A DNA stretch of 64,000 nucleotides from CAWGJC01 sp965276665 (lineage in GTDB: Bacteria > Pseudomonadota > Alphaproteobacteria > Acetobacterales > Acetobacteraceae), in NCBI GenBank assembly GCA_965276665.1, contig OZ255620.1:1116001-1180000 (forward strand). Reading direction: 5' to 3'. Positions 25,582 to 34,755 of the stretch are shown here, in pieces. A model generated the notes under the pieces. That model worked only from the letters and a program-made list of their open reading frames with translations. It was not told where the DNA came from and did not search any database. Both the position numbers and the translations under genes were made by a program. Position 1 is the stretch's first letter, and each line of letters opens with the position of its first letter.

Positions 25582-26250
25582 GATGTCGGCCGACGCCGTC
25601 TCGGACACCGCTTCCGGCGCGGCGGTCGCCTGGGGCGGCGGCGCGCTGCGCACCGCCGCCATCATCATCGGGATGCGCGGCGCCAGCCCGGCATCATCGA
25701 GCCGGACATCGCTCATATGATCGACATGCAGCCCGAGCACCGCGGCGGCGGCGGCGGCGCGCGCCTGCAACGCGGTCAGCGCCGCCTTGGTCGCCTCATC
25801 CATTGCCTGCTGGCGGAGCGCCGGCGAGAGTTGCCAGGCGAGCGAGGCGGTGGCGAAGCCACGCTGCTGCAGCGTGCCGACCAGGTCGAGCAGCCGGGGC
25901 GCGTCGCCGCCTTGCAGGGTGAGCGTCTGCTGCGCCGACCAGCCCCGGTTCTTGTCGTCGGCCGGCCCCACCGCGTAATCAAGCGCACGCGCCTCGATAT
26001 GCGCCGCCTGCGCCGCCTGCAGGCCGGCGGCGATCATCGCGTTCACCGCACGCTGCGCCGCCGCAGCACCGGGCGCGACATTGAGCGCGATCATGTCCGC
26101 CACCAGCACATCCGGTGCGGAGTGCACGGTGCCGGTCGCGCTCAGATGCAGCATTGTCTGGCCGGGCGCCCCCGTCGTCGCCGGCTGCGCGGCGGCGGGC
26201 AGCGCGGCGGCGGCCGGCACGACGGCCAGGAGAAGCGCCAGCGTTCTCAC
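25567..26250 (-). CDS. SIMPL (DUF541) domain exported protein
   Basis: 227 residues. The start is GTG, overlapping the amidase stop by 4 bp (GTGA). An N-terminal signal peptide (RTLALLLAVVPAAAALPAAA) directs it to the periplasm. The SIMPL/DUF541 domain runs from LSATGTVHSAPDVLVADM to the end, with the typical VGTLQQRGFATASLAW and late beta strand. Family members form oligomeric rings and have been linked to stress tolerance and signalling, but no common enzymatic activity is known. Its coupling to an amidase gene is not explained by known family roles. Confidence 0.85.
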   Translation of the reverse strand: MRTLALLLAVVPAAAALPAAAQPATTGAPGQTMLHLSATGTVHSAPDVLVADMIALNVAPGAAAAQRAVNAMIAAGLQAAQAAHIEARALDYAVGPADDKNRGWSAQQTLTLQGGDAPRLLDLVGTLQQRGFATASLAWQLSPALRQQAMDEATKAALTALQARAAAAAAVLGLHVDHMSDVRLDDAGLAPRIPMMMAAVRSAPPPQATAAPEAVSETASADIVLRP

Positions 26251-27665
26251 GCCGCCCGCTTCCACAACTCGCCGACCAGCGTGCCGGCCTGCCGCTCGAT
26301 CGCCTCGGCCGCGTCGAGGCACAGATCCTCGCGGTAGCGCGACCCGAGCAGCTGCACGCCGACCGGCGCGCCGTTCGCCGCGAACCCGACCGGCACCACC
26401 GCCGCCGGCAGGCCGAGCAGGTTGATCGACGACATGAATCGCAGATCGTTCCAGAACAGCGCCCGCACCGCCGGGTCCCCGGCGAGATCGGCATTCACCG
26501 GCGGCGTGCGCCGCACCGAAAGCGGCGACAGGATCACCGGATACGCCTCGAGGAAGGCCAGCCAGTGGCGCAGGAAGCGCGAACGCAGCGCGATCGCCCT
26601 CATGTAGCCGTCGCGGTCGAGGATGGTGGCGGATTTCAGGAAACCGTCGAGCGTCTTGGCGAAATCCGCGCTGCCGATCTCGCGCATCTGCGCTTCCTGC
26701 ATCGCGGCGAGCTCGGTCATGATGAGGTCGCTCCAGAGCTGCCAGGTGCCGTTCAGATCCGGCAGCTCGGCCTCACTCACCGCATAGCCCGCGTTCGCGA
26801 GATGATCGGCCGCCTCATGGAGCAGCGCGATCACATCCGCATCGGTCTCCATGTCGTCCGGGATCTTCGCGAGCGCCACCTTGATCGGGCGCGGCGGAGC
26901 GGGACCGGTAAGCGGTGCGGGCACCCACCACGGATCACGCGGATCGCGCACGCTCATCGCGGCGAGCGCCAGGCGGACATCGGCCACGCTGCGCGCGAGC
27001 GGTCCTTGCGACGACATGAACTGCGCCATCAGCGGGCGCTCCACCGGCGCGCTCGGGTTGAAGGCGGGAATGCGTCCCTGTGTCGGCTTGATGGTGGTGA
27101 TGCCGTTGCAATAGGCCGGCCAGCGCAGCGAGCCGCCGATATCGTTGCCATGCCCGATCGCGCCGATCCCCATCGCGATCGACGCGCCCGCGCCGCCCGA
27201 CGAGCCGCCGCAGGTGATGCCCGCATCCCACGGGTTGAGCGTGAGCCCGTGCAGCTTGTTGTCGGTGAAGCCGCGCATCGAGAATTCCGGCGTGTTCGTC
27301 AGGCCGATCACGATGGCGCCGGCCTTGCGCAGATTGGCGACGACCGGCGAATCATCCGTCGCGATATTGTCCTTGAACGCGACGACGCCGTTGGAATTCG
27401 CCTGTCCCGCGACATCGACATTGATCTTCACCGTGACCGGCACGCCGTGCAGCGCGCCGCGCGACGCGGCAGGCGCCGCATCGGCAGATTTCGCCGCCGC
27501 CATCGCCTGCTCGCCGAGATCGACGACGACGGCGTTGATCGCCGGGTTCGCCGCATGCATCCGGTCGAGATGCGCGCGCACCACGTCGGCGACGCCGGTC
27601 TCGCCGGCGCCGATCGCCCGTGCGGTTTCCGCAGCCGACCATTGCCAGACCGGTGGAGCCGCCAT
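26247..27665 (-). CDS. Amidase signature family hydrolase
   Basis: 472 residues. The Ser-cisSer-Lys triad is complete: Lys80 (VTVKINVD), cis-Ser155 (CGGSSGGAG) and nucleophile Ser179 (DIGGSLRWPA), with the spacing of the family (75 and 24 residues). The ATG at 27665 is favoured over one at 27671 because GGGAG lies 6-7 nt before it. It hydrolyses an amide; no GatB/GatC partner is adjacent, and the ends differ from GatA, so it is likely catabolic. The substrate is not evident. It is translationally coupled to the SIMPL gene. Confidence 0.9.
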   Translation of the reverse strand: MAAPPVWQWSAAETARAIGAGETGVADVVRAHLDRMHAANPAINAVVVDLGEQAMAAAKSADAAPAASRGALHGVPVTVKINVDVAGQANSNGVVAFKDNIATDDSPVVANLRKAGAIVIGLTNTPEFSMRGFTDNKLHGLTLNPWDAGITCGGSSGGAGASIAMGIGAIGHGNDIGGSLRWPAYCNGITTIKPTQGRIPAFNPSAPVERPLMAQFMSSQGPLARSVADVRLALAAMSVRDPRDPWWVPAPLTGPAPPRPIKVALAKIPDDMETDADVIALLHEAADHLANAGYAVSEAELPDLNGTWQLWSDLIMTELAAMQEAQMREIGSADFAKTLDGFLKSATILDRDGYMRAIALRSRFLRHWLAFLEAYPVILSPLSVRRTPPVNADLAGDPAVRALFWNDLRFMSSINLLGLPAAVVPVGFAANGAPVGVQLLGSRYREDLCLDAAEAIERQAGTLVGELWKRAA

Positions 27666-27749
27666 CGTCATCTCCCGAGCGTGATGCGGCGAGGCTAGCC
27701 GCGCGACCACCGCGTGTCGAGCGCGTGAAGCAAGACTGTGTCGCGCGCG

Positions 27750-28592
27750 TCAGGCGATGCGGTGCCGGCCGGCGTGGACGATCGCCTCGCCCGGTCCGTT
27801 GCACGTCACGATGGTCAGCCCCGCCGCCTCGGCCTGACGGATCGCGAGCGCGGTCGGCGCCGAGATCGACACCAGCATCGGCATCCGCGCCGCCACCGCC
27901 TTCTGCACCATCTCGAAGGAGCAGCGGCTGGTCACCACGCCGAATCCCGCTTCCGTCTCGGCGCCCCCGCGCAGGCATGCGCCGATCAGCTTGTCGAGCG
28001 CGTTGTGCCGGCCGACATCTTCGCGCGCGAACAGGATGCGCCCTGACGCATCGCTCCAGGCCGCCGCATGCGCGGCATGGGTGAGCCGGCTCAGCGGCTG
28101 GAACTCGCGAAGCGCATCGAGCGCGGCGGCGATCACGGCGGCCCCGATGCGCAGCGTTCCGGCATCGGCGGCACGGCGCATCGCATCCGAGCCGGCGACA
28201 TCCGCGAGCGCGGCGACGCCGCAGAGCCCGCAGCTCGTATGCCCGCGCAGATTGCGCAGGCGGCGGTCCTGCAGGAACCGGCGGAACGGTTCGGGCGCGA
28301 GCGCGAGCGCGATTTCCACCCCATCATCCCGCTTGTGGAGCGTGATGTCGCGAATATCGCGCGCCGCCGCGATCACGCCTTCGGTCAGCGAGAAGCCGAT
28401 CGCGAAATCCTCGAGATCGGCCGGTGTCGCCATCATCACGGCATGCGGCACCCCACCATAGGCGATCGCGATCGGCACTTCCTCCGCGATCGCGCACGCC
28501 ACCGGCTCGCCGCGCCGGTCCGGGCCAAGGCGATGGCCGTGATGCGCGCGCCAGGATGAAGACGCCGCTGCGGTGATGACCCGATCCGCCAT
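27750..28592 (-). CDS. fdhD: Formate dehydrogenase accessory sulfurtransferase FdhD
   Basis: 280 residues. FdhD passes sulfur from IscS to the molybdenum cofactor of formate dehydrogenase. The conserved cysteine pair Cys121/Cys124 lies in HTSCGLCGVAAL, and EDVGRHNALDKLIG with its cofactor-binding residues follows near residue 195. The C-terminal SRCSFEMVQKAV and PTALAIRQAEAAG motifs are typical. No formate dehydrogenase structural genes are in the window, so its client is encoded elsewhere. The gene is separate from the amidase unit by 84 bp. Confidence 0.95.
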   Translation of the reverse strand: MADRVITAAASSSWRAHHGHRLGPDRRGEPVACAIAEEVPIAIAYGGVPHAVMMATPADLEDFAIGFSLTEGVIAAARDIRDITLHKRDDGVEIALALAPEPFRRFLQDRRLRNLRGHTSCGLCGVAALADVAGSDAMRRAADAGTLRIGAAVIAAALDALREFQPLSRLTHAAHAAAWSDASGRILFAREDVGRHNALDKLIGACLRGGAETEAGFGVVTSRCSFEMVQKAVAARMPMLVSISAPTALAIRQAEAAGLTIVTCNGPGEAIVHAGRHRIA

Positions 28593-28744
28593 GGCTGCAA
28601 TATAGGCGGTGCCGCCGCATGCTCCACGCCACCTCGCGCCCAGCCCAGCCGGTCCTCACGCGGGGAGGTGCAATCGGGCAGCCCCGCACGCCGGTCGGCG
28701 GCGGAGCGGCGTCGGGCCGCCTCACCGTCACCGGGCTTGCCCGC

Positions 28745-30436
28745 TCAGGCGGCGCGCACGGTCCGCAGGAAGCCGTCCACCTCGCTCCGCAGCAGGGCCG
28801 CCTGCCCGGACAGGCGGTCGGACGCGCTCATCATCTCGCCTGCCGCCGCCTCGTTGGCCGCGAGGCCGCCCGACACGTCACGCAGGCCGGAGGCGACCTG
28901 CAGCGTGCGCCCCGCCGCCTGCTGGATGTTCGCCGAGATCTCCTGCATCGCCGCACCCTGCTGCTCGATTGCGGCCGAGATCGAGGTCGCGATGTTCTCG
29001 ACGCCGCGCACCGTCTCGGCGATGCCCTGCACGGCCTGCAGCGCGGCGCCGGTCTCCTCCTGCATCGAGGTGATCTGCGCGCGGATCTCGTCGGTCGCCC
29101 GCGCGGTCTGGCTGGCCAGGCTCTTCACCTCGCCGGCGACCACCGCGAAGCCCTTGCCGGACTCGCCCGCGCGCGCCGCCTCGATGGTCGCGTTCAGCGC
29201 CAGCAGATTGGTCTGCGCGGCGATGTTCTGGATCAGCTCGATGACTTTTCCCACCTTCTGCGCCGCCTCGGCGAGCGTGCCGACCGATGCGCTGGTCAGC
29301 CGGCCGCGCTCGGCCGCCTCGCGCGCCACGTTGGAAGCCTGCGCCACCTGCCGCGCGATCTCGGCGCCGGTCGCGGCCATCTCCTCGACGGCGGCCGCCA
29401 CCCCCTGCACATTCGCCGTCGCCTGCTCGGCGCCGGCCAGCGCGGCATCGGCCTGCTGGCTCGCGCCGCTCGCCGCGTTGGTGACACGCCCGGCCACGCC
29501 GCCCATGCCGGCCCCGGCGGAGGCGACCTCGTCCACCACGCCACCGATCTGCCGGTCGAACCGGTCCGCGAGATCGAGCAGCGCGACGCGCTTCTCCTCC
29601 TCGGCACGGAGCTGTGCACCAGCCTGCTCCTGACGCAGCTCGTCCATCCGGACGGCATTGTCCCGGAACACCTGCACCGCGGCGGCCATCTCACCCACCT
29701 CGTCGCGCCGGCCGGTGTCGGGCACCGCGGCCGCGTGATCGCCGCCGGCGAGCCGCCGCATCGCCTCCCTGAGCCGCGTCAGCGAGCCCGTGATGTCACG
29801 ATTGATCAGCCAGGCGGCGATCAACGTCACCAGCAGAATCGCGAGCCCCGCGCCGCCGAGACGCAGCAGCGAGCGACGGAAGGCGGCATCGAGATCATCG
29901 GTGTAGGCGCCGACCAGGAACACGGCCTGCCACGGCTTGAAATAGGCGACATAGGCGATTTTCGGCTCCGGCACGGTCGCGCCGGGTTTCGGGAAGACGT
30001 AGGAGATGGTGCCGGCATCGGCCCGCTCGAACACCTTCTTCTCGAGATCGACAATCGGCGTGCCGTCGCCGGTCTTCGCGGTCGAGAGCTGGTTCTCGAG
30101 CTTCGGATTGGCGCCATGCGCGATCACCACGCTGTCCAGCGTGGAGATCGACAAATAGCCGCGACCGCCGTCGAACAGCATTCCGTGCACGACATCCCGG
30201 AGCGCCTCGACCGCCTGCTCATGGGTGATCTGGTGCGCGCTCACCCGCGCCTCGAGCGCCTTGGCGACGCCCAGCGCGGACTCGTCGACCGCACGCAACT
30301 TGTCGATGCGGTCCTCCATCATGCGCTGACGGAGCGAGGTGGCGCCGACGCCGACCGCGACGATCAGCGAGACGACGGAGAGCCCGACGAGGATCGCGAG
30401 CTTGGTGCGGAGTTTGAGGCGGCTGAGCAGGCGCAT
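28745..30436 (-). CDS. Methyl-accepting chemotaxis protein, sCache_2 sensor
   Basis: 563 residues. The order is cytoplasmic start, TM1 (about 12-33), a periplasmic single-cache domain (about 35-185, with GRGYLSISTLDSVVIAHGANPKLEN), TM2 (193-212), HAMP (about 213-265) and the signalling domain. The receptor tip QTNLLALNATIEAARAGE-SGKGFAVVAGEVK is intact, so it should bind CheA/CheW. The ATG at 30436 excludes 26 unlikely upstream residues. Cache domains of this type often bind small organic acids; the ligand is unknown. No che genes are nearby, but flhF/flhG 10 kb away show the cell is flagellated. Confidence 0.93.
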   Translation of the reverse strand: MRLLSRLKLRTKLAILVGLSVVSLIVAVGVGATSLRQRMMEDRIDKLRAVDESALGVAKALEARVSAHQITHEQAVEALRDVVHGMLFDGGRGYLSISTLDSVVIAHGANPKLENQLSTAKTGDGTPIVDLEKKVFERADAGTISYVFPKPGATVPEPKIAYVAYFKPWQAVFLVGAYTDDLDAAFRRSLLRLGGAGLAILLVTLIAAWLINRDITGSLTRLREAMRRLAGGDHAAAVPDTGRRDEVGEMAAAVQVFRDNAVRMDELRQEQAGAQLRAEEEKRVALLDLADRFDRQIGGVVDEVASAGAGMGGVAGRVTNAASGASQQADAALAGAEQATANVQGVAAAVEEMAATGAEIARQVAQASNVAREAAERGRLTSASVGTLAEAAQKVGKVIELIQNIAAQTNLLALNATIEAARAGESGKGFAVVAGEVKSLASQTARATDEIRAQITSMQEETGAALQAVQGIAETVRGVENIATSISAAIEQQGAAMQEISANIQQAAGRTLQVASGLRDVSGGLAANEAAAGEMMSASDRLSGQAALLRSEVDGFLRTVRAA

Positions 30437-30523
30437 GGACGTCTCACCAGAGGTTGGAGTGGCGGATGAACGGCACGAACCTCGGATGCTATGGGCGATC
30501 CCTGAACGGATCATGAACGCGGG

Positions 30524-30655
30524 CTAGAGCATTTTCACCCTCGATGGAGTCGGCGGCGGCCGTCGCCCCCGCCCGGCCTCCCACGAAAGTATACTTGCGT
30601 TGGGGGGCCGGGCGGGAGCGAGGGCCGCCGCCGACCTGACTGAAAATTGCTCTAG
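30524..30655. repeat. Family 2 palindromic repeat, copy 2 (about 130 bp)
   Basis: Bounded by CTAG on both sides. The outer ends AGCATTTTCA and TGAAAATTGCT are inverted repeats, and the inner arms (GTCGGCGGCGGCCGTCGCCC and its partner) pair over about 35 nt around a centre with CGAAAGTAT. The right CTA is the TAG stop codon of the DMT permease gene on the minus strand. It shares layout and centre with copy 1 at 15625-15754. Confidence 0.9.
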
Positions 30656-31098
30656 AAGGCGGCGATCAGCAGCACGCCGCCGATCGCGAGCACGGCCCCG
30701 GCGAGCCGCGGCAGCGTCGCCGGCCGCGCCTCGAGGCCCAGCAGGCCGAAATGATCGAGCGCCAGCGAGGTGATCACCGCGGCGATCACCACCAAGGTGG
30801 TGAAGGTGGCCGAGCCCAGCTTCCGCGTGATCAGCAGCGTCGCCATCAGGAACACCGCGTTGCACACGCCGCCCAGCACCACCCAGGCGGGCACGCCGTG
30901 CAGCCGGACGCCGATGCCGCGCAACGGGAAGCCGAGGAAGGGAATGCAGGCGAGCAGGCACAGGCTGCCGACCGCGTAGACCGCGAAGGCGGCGATCAGC
31001 GGCGCGCCGAGCGCCTTGTTCAGCGTGGCGTTGCTCGCCGATTGCAGCGGGTTGGAGATGCCGGCGAGCACGGTGAACAGGAAGAGCAGGATCCGCAC
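30652..31098 (-). CDS. Small DMT-superfamily permease (YdcZ/DUF606 type)
   Basis: 148 residues starting at a GTG placed 2 bp after the Gfo/Idh stop. Four to five hydrophobic helices are seen, with the DUF606/YdcZ pattern GISNPLQSASNATLNKALGAPL at the first loop and a closing LAGAVLAIGGVLLIAAF. Members are about this size and probably dimerise; most substrates are unknown. It is co-transcribed with a Gfo/Idh oxidoreductase, hinting at uptake or export of a sugar-like compound. Its TAG stop comes from the end of a family 2 repeat, which may have replaced the original stop. Confidence 0.82.
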   Translation of the reverse strand: MRILLFLFTVLAGISNPLQSASNATLNKALGAPLIAAFAVYAVGSLCLLACIPFLGFPLRGIGVRLHGVPAWVVLGGVCNAVFLMATLLITRKLGSATFTTLVVIAAVITSLALDHFGLLGLEARPATLPRLAGAVLAIGGVLLIAAF

Positions 31099-31100
31099 CG

Positions 31101-32285
31101 TCAATCCTCCAGCGCCGGGCCCCGGAACGCATCGAGCCCCGGCGGCGGCGGCGGCAGGCCCACCGGACGGTTCTCGCGGGCGGAGCGGTAGATCGCCTCC
31201 ATCACGCGATGATCCTGCACCCCCTCCTCGCCCGGGGTACGCGGGCGGCGGCCGGTCAGCACGCATTCGGCCATGTGGTCCATCTCGGCGGCGAACTGGT
31301 TGGCCTCGCCGGTGATGCGCTCCTCCACGCTCTCCGCATCCTCCCGGTCGGGCGCGCGGCGATGGAGGTGCAGGCGGAGGCCGCGATAGGCGAAGGCGGG
31401 CTCCAGCGCGACCACCGCCTGCTGGAAATAGAGCCGCGCCGGACGCGCCTCGTGCGCGTCATAGGCCGCGGAGAGCCGGGCGACGGTACCCGACGGAAAG
31501 CGCATCATCCAGGCGATGTTCTCCTCGATCTCGGCGAAGCGCGGATCGCCGGGCGTGCTCCACGACCAGGCCATCACCTCGGACGGCTCCTCGCCGGTGA
31601 CGAAGCGGGAGAAATTGAGGCCGTAAATGCCGATATCGGGAAGCGCCCCGCCGCCGGCGAGCGCCCGGTCGTGCCGCCATTGCGGCGCGGTGTCCTGCAC
31701 CTGCCCGTTATGCGCCTCGATCATCTTGAGCGGGCCGAACCGGCCGGACCGGGCGATGCGCGTCACCTCGCGATGATGCGGCTCGTATTGCAGCCGGTAG
31801 GCGATCATCAGGATGATCCCGGCCGCGGCGCAGGCGGCGACCATCGCCTCGGCCTCCGCGGCGTCATTGGCCATCGGCTTTTCGCAGAGCACGTGCCGGC
31901 CGATCCGCGCCGCCTCGCGCACCTGGCCGAGATGCAGCCCGTTCGGCGTGACGATATAGACGGCGCGGACGCTCGGGTCGGCGGCCAGCCGGTCCCATTC
32001 ATCATAGCCATGGACCGCGCTCTCCGGCAGGCCATGCTGCGCCGCGATCCGGCGCCCCTTCGCGCCGTCGCCGGTCATCACCGCCCGCAGCCGGCAGAAT
32101 TTGGTCATCGCCAGCGCCGGGATGATGGAATCCAGGCTCAGTCGGCCGAGCCCGACCAGACAGAAGCCGACGCGCGCATCCGGCGCCAAGGGCGGCAGCG
32201 GCGGCGCCCCGCGCCGGTCGGTCGGCCCGACGAACGGGGGCAAGATCTCGGGGCGGTCCTGCCCCGGCACGCGCGGTTCGGCCAT
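31101..32285 (-). CDS. Gfo/Idh/MocA oxidoreductase, glucose-fructose oxidoreductase-like
   Basis: 394 residues. A 35-residue Pro-rich N-terminal extension precedes the Rossmann domain (VGFCLVGLGRLSLDSIIPA); the EKP signature is at 135-137 (HVLCEKPMAND), and GGGALPDIGIYGLNFSRF marks the C-terminal substrate domain. The closest look is to periplasmic or cytosolic glucose-fructose oxidoreductases, but no Tat signal is present, so it is probably cytosolic. It is followed by a small DMT permease gene 2 bp away. The substrate is unknown. Confidence 0.87.
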   Translation of the reverse strand: MAEPRVPGQDRPEILPPFVGPTDRRGAPPLPPLAPDARVGFCLVGLGRLSLDSIIPALAMTKFCRLRAVMTGDGAKGRRIAAQHGLPESAVHGYDEWDRLAADPSVRAVYIVTPNGLHLGQVREAARIGRHVLCEKPMANDAAEAEAMVAACAAAGIILMIAYRLQYEPHHREVTRIARSGRFGPLKMIEAHNGQVQDTAPQWRHDRALAGGGALPDIGIYGLNFSRFVTGEEPSEVMAWSWSTPGDPRFAEIEENIAWMMRFPSGTVARLSAAYDAHEARPARLYFQQAVVALEPAFAYRGLRLHLHRRAPDREDAESVEERITGEANQFAAEMDHMAECVLTGRRPRTPGEEGVQDHRVMEAIYRSARENRPVGLPPPPPGLDAFRGPALED

Positions 32286-32594
32286 ACTGATCCTCCACGA
32301 GGGCCTCGACGGCCCTGCGAGGCCTGACGGCCGGTGCCGGCATCCGGCGCGGCTCGCCGGATCTTTTGACAGCAGGGGGAAACCCCGCTATGCGGCCCGG
32401 CCCGACCCTGTCGGGACCATTGCCGGGAATGTGGACGGACCGAACGGGTCCGCGCCCGCCGGCCCCGGGCGAAATCAGACGGTCGAGACCAGACGGTCAC
32501 AACCAGACGGTGACGCAGGGGACGGACTACCGGTGCAACAAGCCAGCGCCTGCCCACGCACGGGCGACGCGGCACAGAAGAAAGGCAACGCGCC
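32286..32594. other. rpsD upstream region (309 bp without a gene)
   Basis: The region separates the divergent Gfo/Idh and rpsD genes. It holds a good promoter at 32366-32394, a leader of about 190 nt with two near copies of ACCAGACGGT (around 32487 and 32502), and no convincing small reading frame. The long leader could serve S4 autoregulation, which is known for this protein in other bacteria, but no pseudoknot was identified by eye. Confidence 0.5.
32366..32394 (+). promoter_or_regulatory. Sigma-70-type promoter for rpsD
   Basis: TTGACA (32366-32371) is a perfect -35, and TATGCG (32389-32394) follows after exactly 17 bp. The spacer carries a small GCAGGGGGAAACCCCGC hairpin. It lies about 200 bp before the rpsD ATG. 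Confidence 0.5.
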
Positions 32595-33212
32595 ATGACC
32601 AAGCGCGCCGAGAGCAAGTACAAGATCAACCGCCGGCTGGGCGTGAACCTCTGGGGCCGCGCCAAATCTCCGCTCGCCAAGCGCGAATACGGCCCCGGCC
32701 AGCACGGCCAGCGCCGGAAGGGCCGCCCGACCGATTTCGGCGTACAGCTGATGGCGAAGCAGAAGCTCAAGGGCTATTACGGCAATATCAGCGAGAAGCA
32801 GTTCCGCAAATATTACCAGGAGGCGGTGCGCCGGAAGGGCGACACCTCCGAGAACCTGATCGAGCTGCTCGAGCGCCGTCTGGACGCGGTCGTCTACCGC
32901 ATGAAATTCGCCATCACGCCGTTCGCCGCCCGCCAGTTCGTCAATCACGGCCACATCACGGTGAACGGCAAGCGCGTCAACATCCCCTCCTACCTCGTGC
33001 GCGACAACGACTCTGTGGAGGTGCGCGAGCGCTCCAAGCAGCTCGCGGTGGTGCTCGACGCCGCGCAAAGCGCCGAACGTGACGTCCCAGAATACCTGGA
33101 AGTGGACCACCGCGCGATGAAGGGCCGCTACGCCCGCGCGCCAAAACTCTCGGACGTGCCGTATCCCGTGCAGATGGAGCCGAACCTGGTCATCGAGTTC
33201 TACTCGCGCTGA
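32595..33212 (+). CDS. rpsD: 30S ribosomal protein S4
   Basis: 205 residues; a primary 16S rRNA-binding protein for small-subunit assembly. The alphaproteobacterial S4 N-terminus is clear (MTKRAESKYKINRRLGVNLWG), with KSPLAKREYGPGQHGQRRKG after it; the S4 RNA-binding fold spans about residues 95-155 (LERRLDAVVYRMKFA, then FVNHGHITVNGKRVNIPS). It stands alone, not in the alpha operon with rpoA, as is usual in alphaproteobacteria. prfC follows on the same strand 4 bp after its stop, an arrangement that could couple their expression. Confidence 0.98.
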   Translation: MTKRAESKYKINRRLGVNLWGRAKSPLAKREYGPGQHGQRRKGRPTDFGVQLMAKQKLKGYYGNISEKQFRKYYQEAVRRKGDTSENLIELLERRLDAVVYRMKFAITPFAARQFVNHGHITVNGKRVNIPSYLVRDNDSVEVRERSKQLAVVLDAAQSAERDVPEYLEVDHRAMKGRYARAPKLSDVPYPVQMEPNLVIEFYSR

Positions 33213-33216
33213 AGCG

Positions 33217-34743
33217 GTGACCCCGGAGCAGGAAATCGCGCGCCGCCGGACCTTCGCGATTATCTCGCACCCCGATGCCGGCAAGACCACGCTGACCGAG
33301 CGCCTGTTGCGCGCCGGCGGCGCGATCCAGCTCGCCGGCAATGTCCGCGCCAAGGGCGAACGCCGCCGCACCCGCTCCGACTGGATGAGCATCGAGCGCG
33401 AGCGCGGCATCTCGGTCGTCACCTCGGTGATGACCTTCGAGCACAAGGGATGCGTCTTCAACCTGCTCGATACGCCGGGGCACGAGGATTTCTCGGAAGA
33501 CACCTACCGCACCCTCACCGCCGTGGATTCCGCGGTGATGGTGATCGACGCCGCGAAGGGCATCGAGGCGCGCACCCGCAAACTGTTCGAGATCTGCCGG
33601 CTGCGCGACATCCCGATCATCACCTTCGTCAACAAGATGGACCGCGAAAGCCGCGACCCGTTCGACCTGCTCGACGAGGTCGCGAGCACGCTCGCCCTCG
33701 ACACCGCACCGGTCACCTGGCCGGTCGGGCGCGGCGCGGACTTCGTCGGCACCTACGACCTTCGAGACCGCGCGCTGCACCTCACCGAACCGCTCGGGCA
33801 ATCCGATCCGCGCCTCGCCGCGATGGGCGAGGAAGTCGATCTCGCGCGCGCAGGCCTGCCGGAATTCGATGTCGGGAGCTTCATGGAAGGCCATCTGACG
33901 CCGGTGTTCTTCGGCGCCGCGATCAAGGAAATCGGCGTCTCCGACCTGCTCGACGCACTCGCCGATTTCGGGCCGAAACCGCGCGCCCAGGCCGCCGACA
34001 CCCGCACCGTCGCCGCGACCGAGCCGAAGCTCACCGCGCTCGTGTTCAAGATCCAGGCGAACATGGACCCCAACCACCGGGACCGTATCGCCTTCGCGCG
34101 CATCTGCTCGGGGCGCCTCGTCCGCGGCATGCGCCTCAAGCAGGTGCGGACCGGAAAAGCCGTGCCGCTGCACGCGCCGCAATTCTTCTTCGCCCGCGAC
34201 CGCGCCATCGCCGAGGAAGCCTTTGCCGGCGACGTCGTCGGCATCCCCAACCACGGCACGCTCCGCATCGGCGACACGCTGACCGAGGACGAGGAGCTGA
34301 ACTTTGTCGGCATCCCCTCCTTCGCCCCGGAAATCCTCCGCCGCATCCGCCTCGACGACGCGATGAAGGCAAAGAAACTCCGCCAGGCGCTGCAGGAACT
34401 CGCCGAGGAAGGCGTGGTGCAGCTGTTCCGCCCGCAGGATGGCTCACCGCCCATCGTCGGCGTCGTCGGAACCCTCCAGCTCGACGTGCTGCAAGCCCGC
34501 CTCAACGCCGAATACGGCGTCCGCGCGGGATTCGACGCCGTCCCCTACACCCAGGCCCGCTGGATCACCGGCGACAAAACCGCCATCACCCACTTCGCCC
34601 AGGCTCAACGCAATGCCATGGCCGACGACGTCGACGGCGACCCCGTCTTCCTCGCCTCCTCCGCCTTCATGATGCGCCGAACCCTCGAACAAACCCCCGC
34701 CCTCACCTTCCGCGACATCAAGGACCTGCGGCTGGCGGCTTGA
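33217..34743 (+). CDS. prfC: Peptide chain release factor 3
   Basis: A 508-residue translational GTPase that recycles RF1/RF2 after termination. The start is GTG, 4 bp after rpsD. G motifs are SHPDAGKTT (G1, about 17-25), DTPGHEDF (G3) and NKMD (G4). The ERERGISVVTSVM switch and the C-terminal RF3 domain (VVGTLQLDVLQARLNAEYG, then FRDIKDLRLAA) are intact. RF3 is not universal in bacteria, and its presence after rpsD is a useful marker of this lineage. It ends at a gene-end palindromic repeat. Confidence 0.96.
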   Translation: MTPEQEIARRRTFAIISHPDAGKTTLTERLLRAGGAIQLAGNVRAKGERRRTRSDWMSIERERGISVVTSVMTFEHKGCVFNLLDTPGHEDFSEDTYRTLTAVDSAVMVIDAAKGIEARTRKLFEICRLRDIPIITFVNKMDRESRDPFDLLDEVASTLALDTAPVTWPVGRGADFVGTYDLRDRALHLTEPLGQSDPRLAAMGEEVDLARAGLPEFDVGSFMEGHLTPVFFGAAIKEIGVSDLLDALADFGPKPRAQAADTRTVAATEPKLTALVFKIQANMDPNHRDRIAFARICSGRLVRGMRLKQVRTGKAVPLHAPQFFFARDRAIAEEAFAGDVVGIPNHGTLRIGDTLTEDEELNFVGIPSFAPEILRRIRLDDAMKAKKLRQALQELAEEGVVQLFRPQDGSPPIVGVVGTLQLDVLQARLNAEYGVRAGFDAVPYTQARWITGDKTAITHFAQAQRNAMADDVDGDPVFLASSAFMMRRTLEQTPALTFRDIKDLRLAA

Positions 34744-34755
34744 GGGGGAAGAAGG

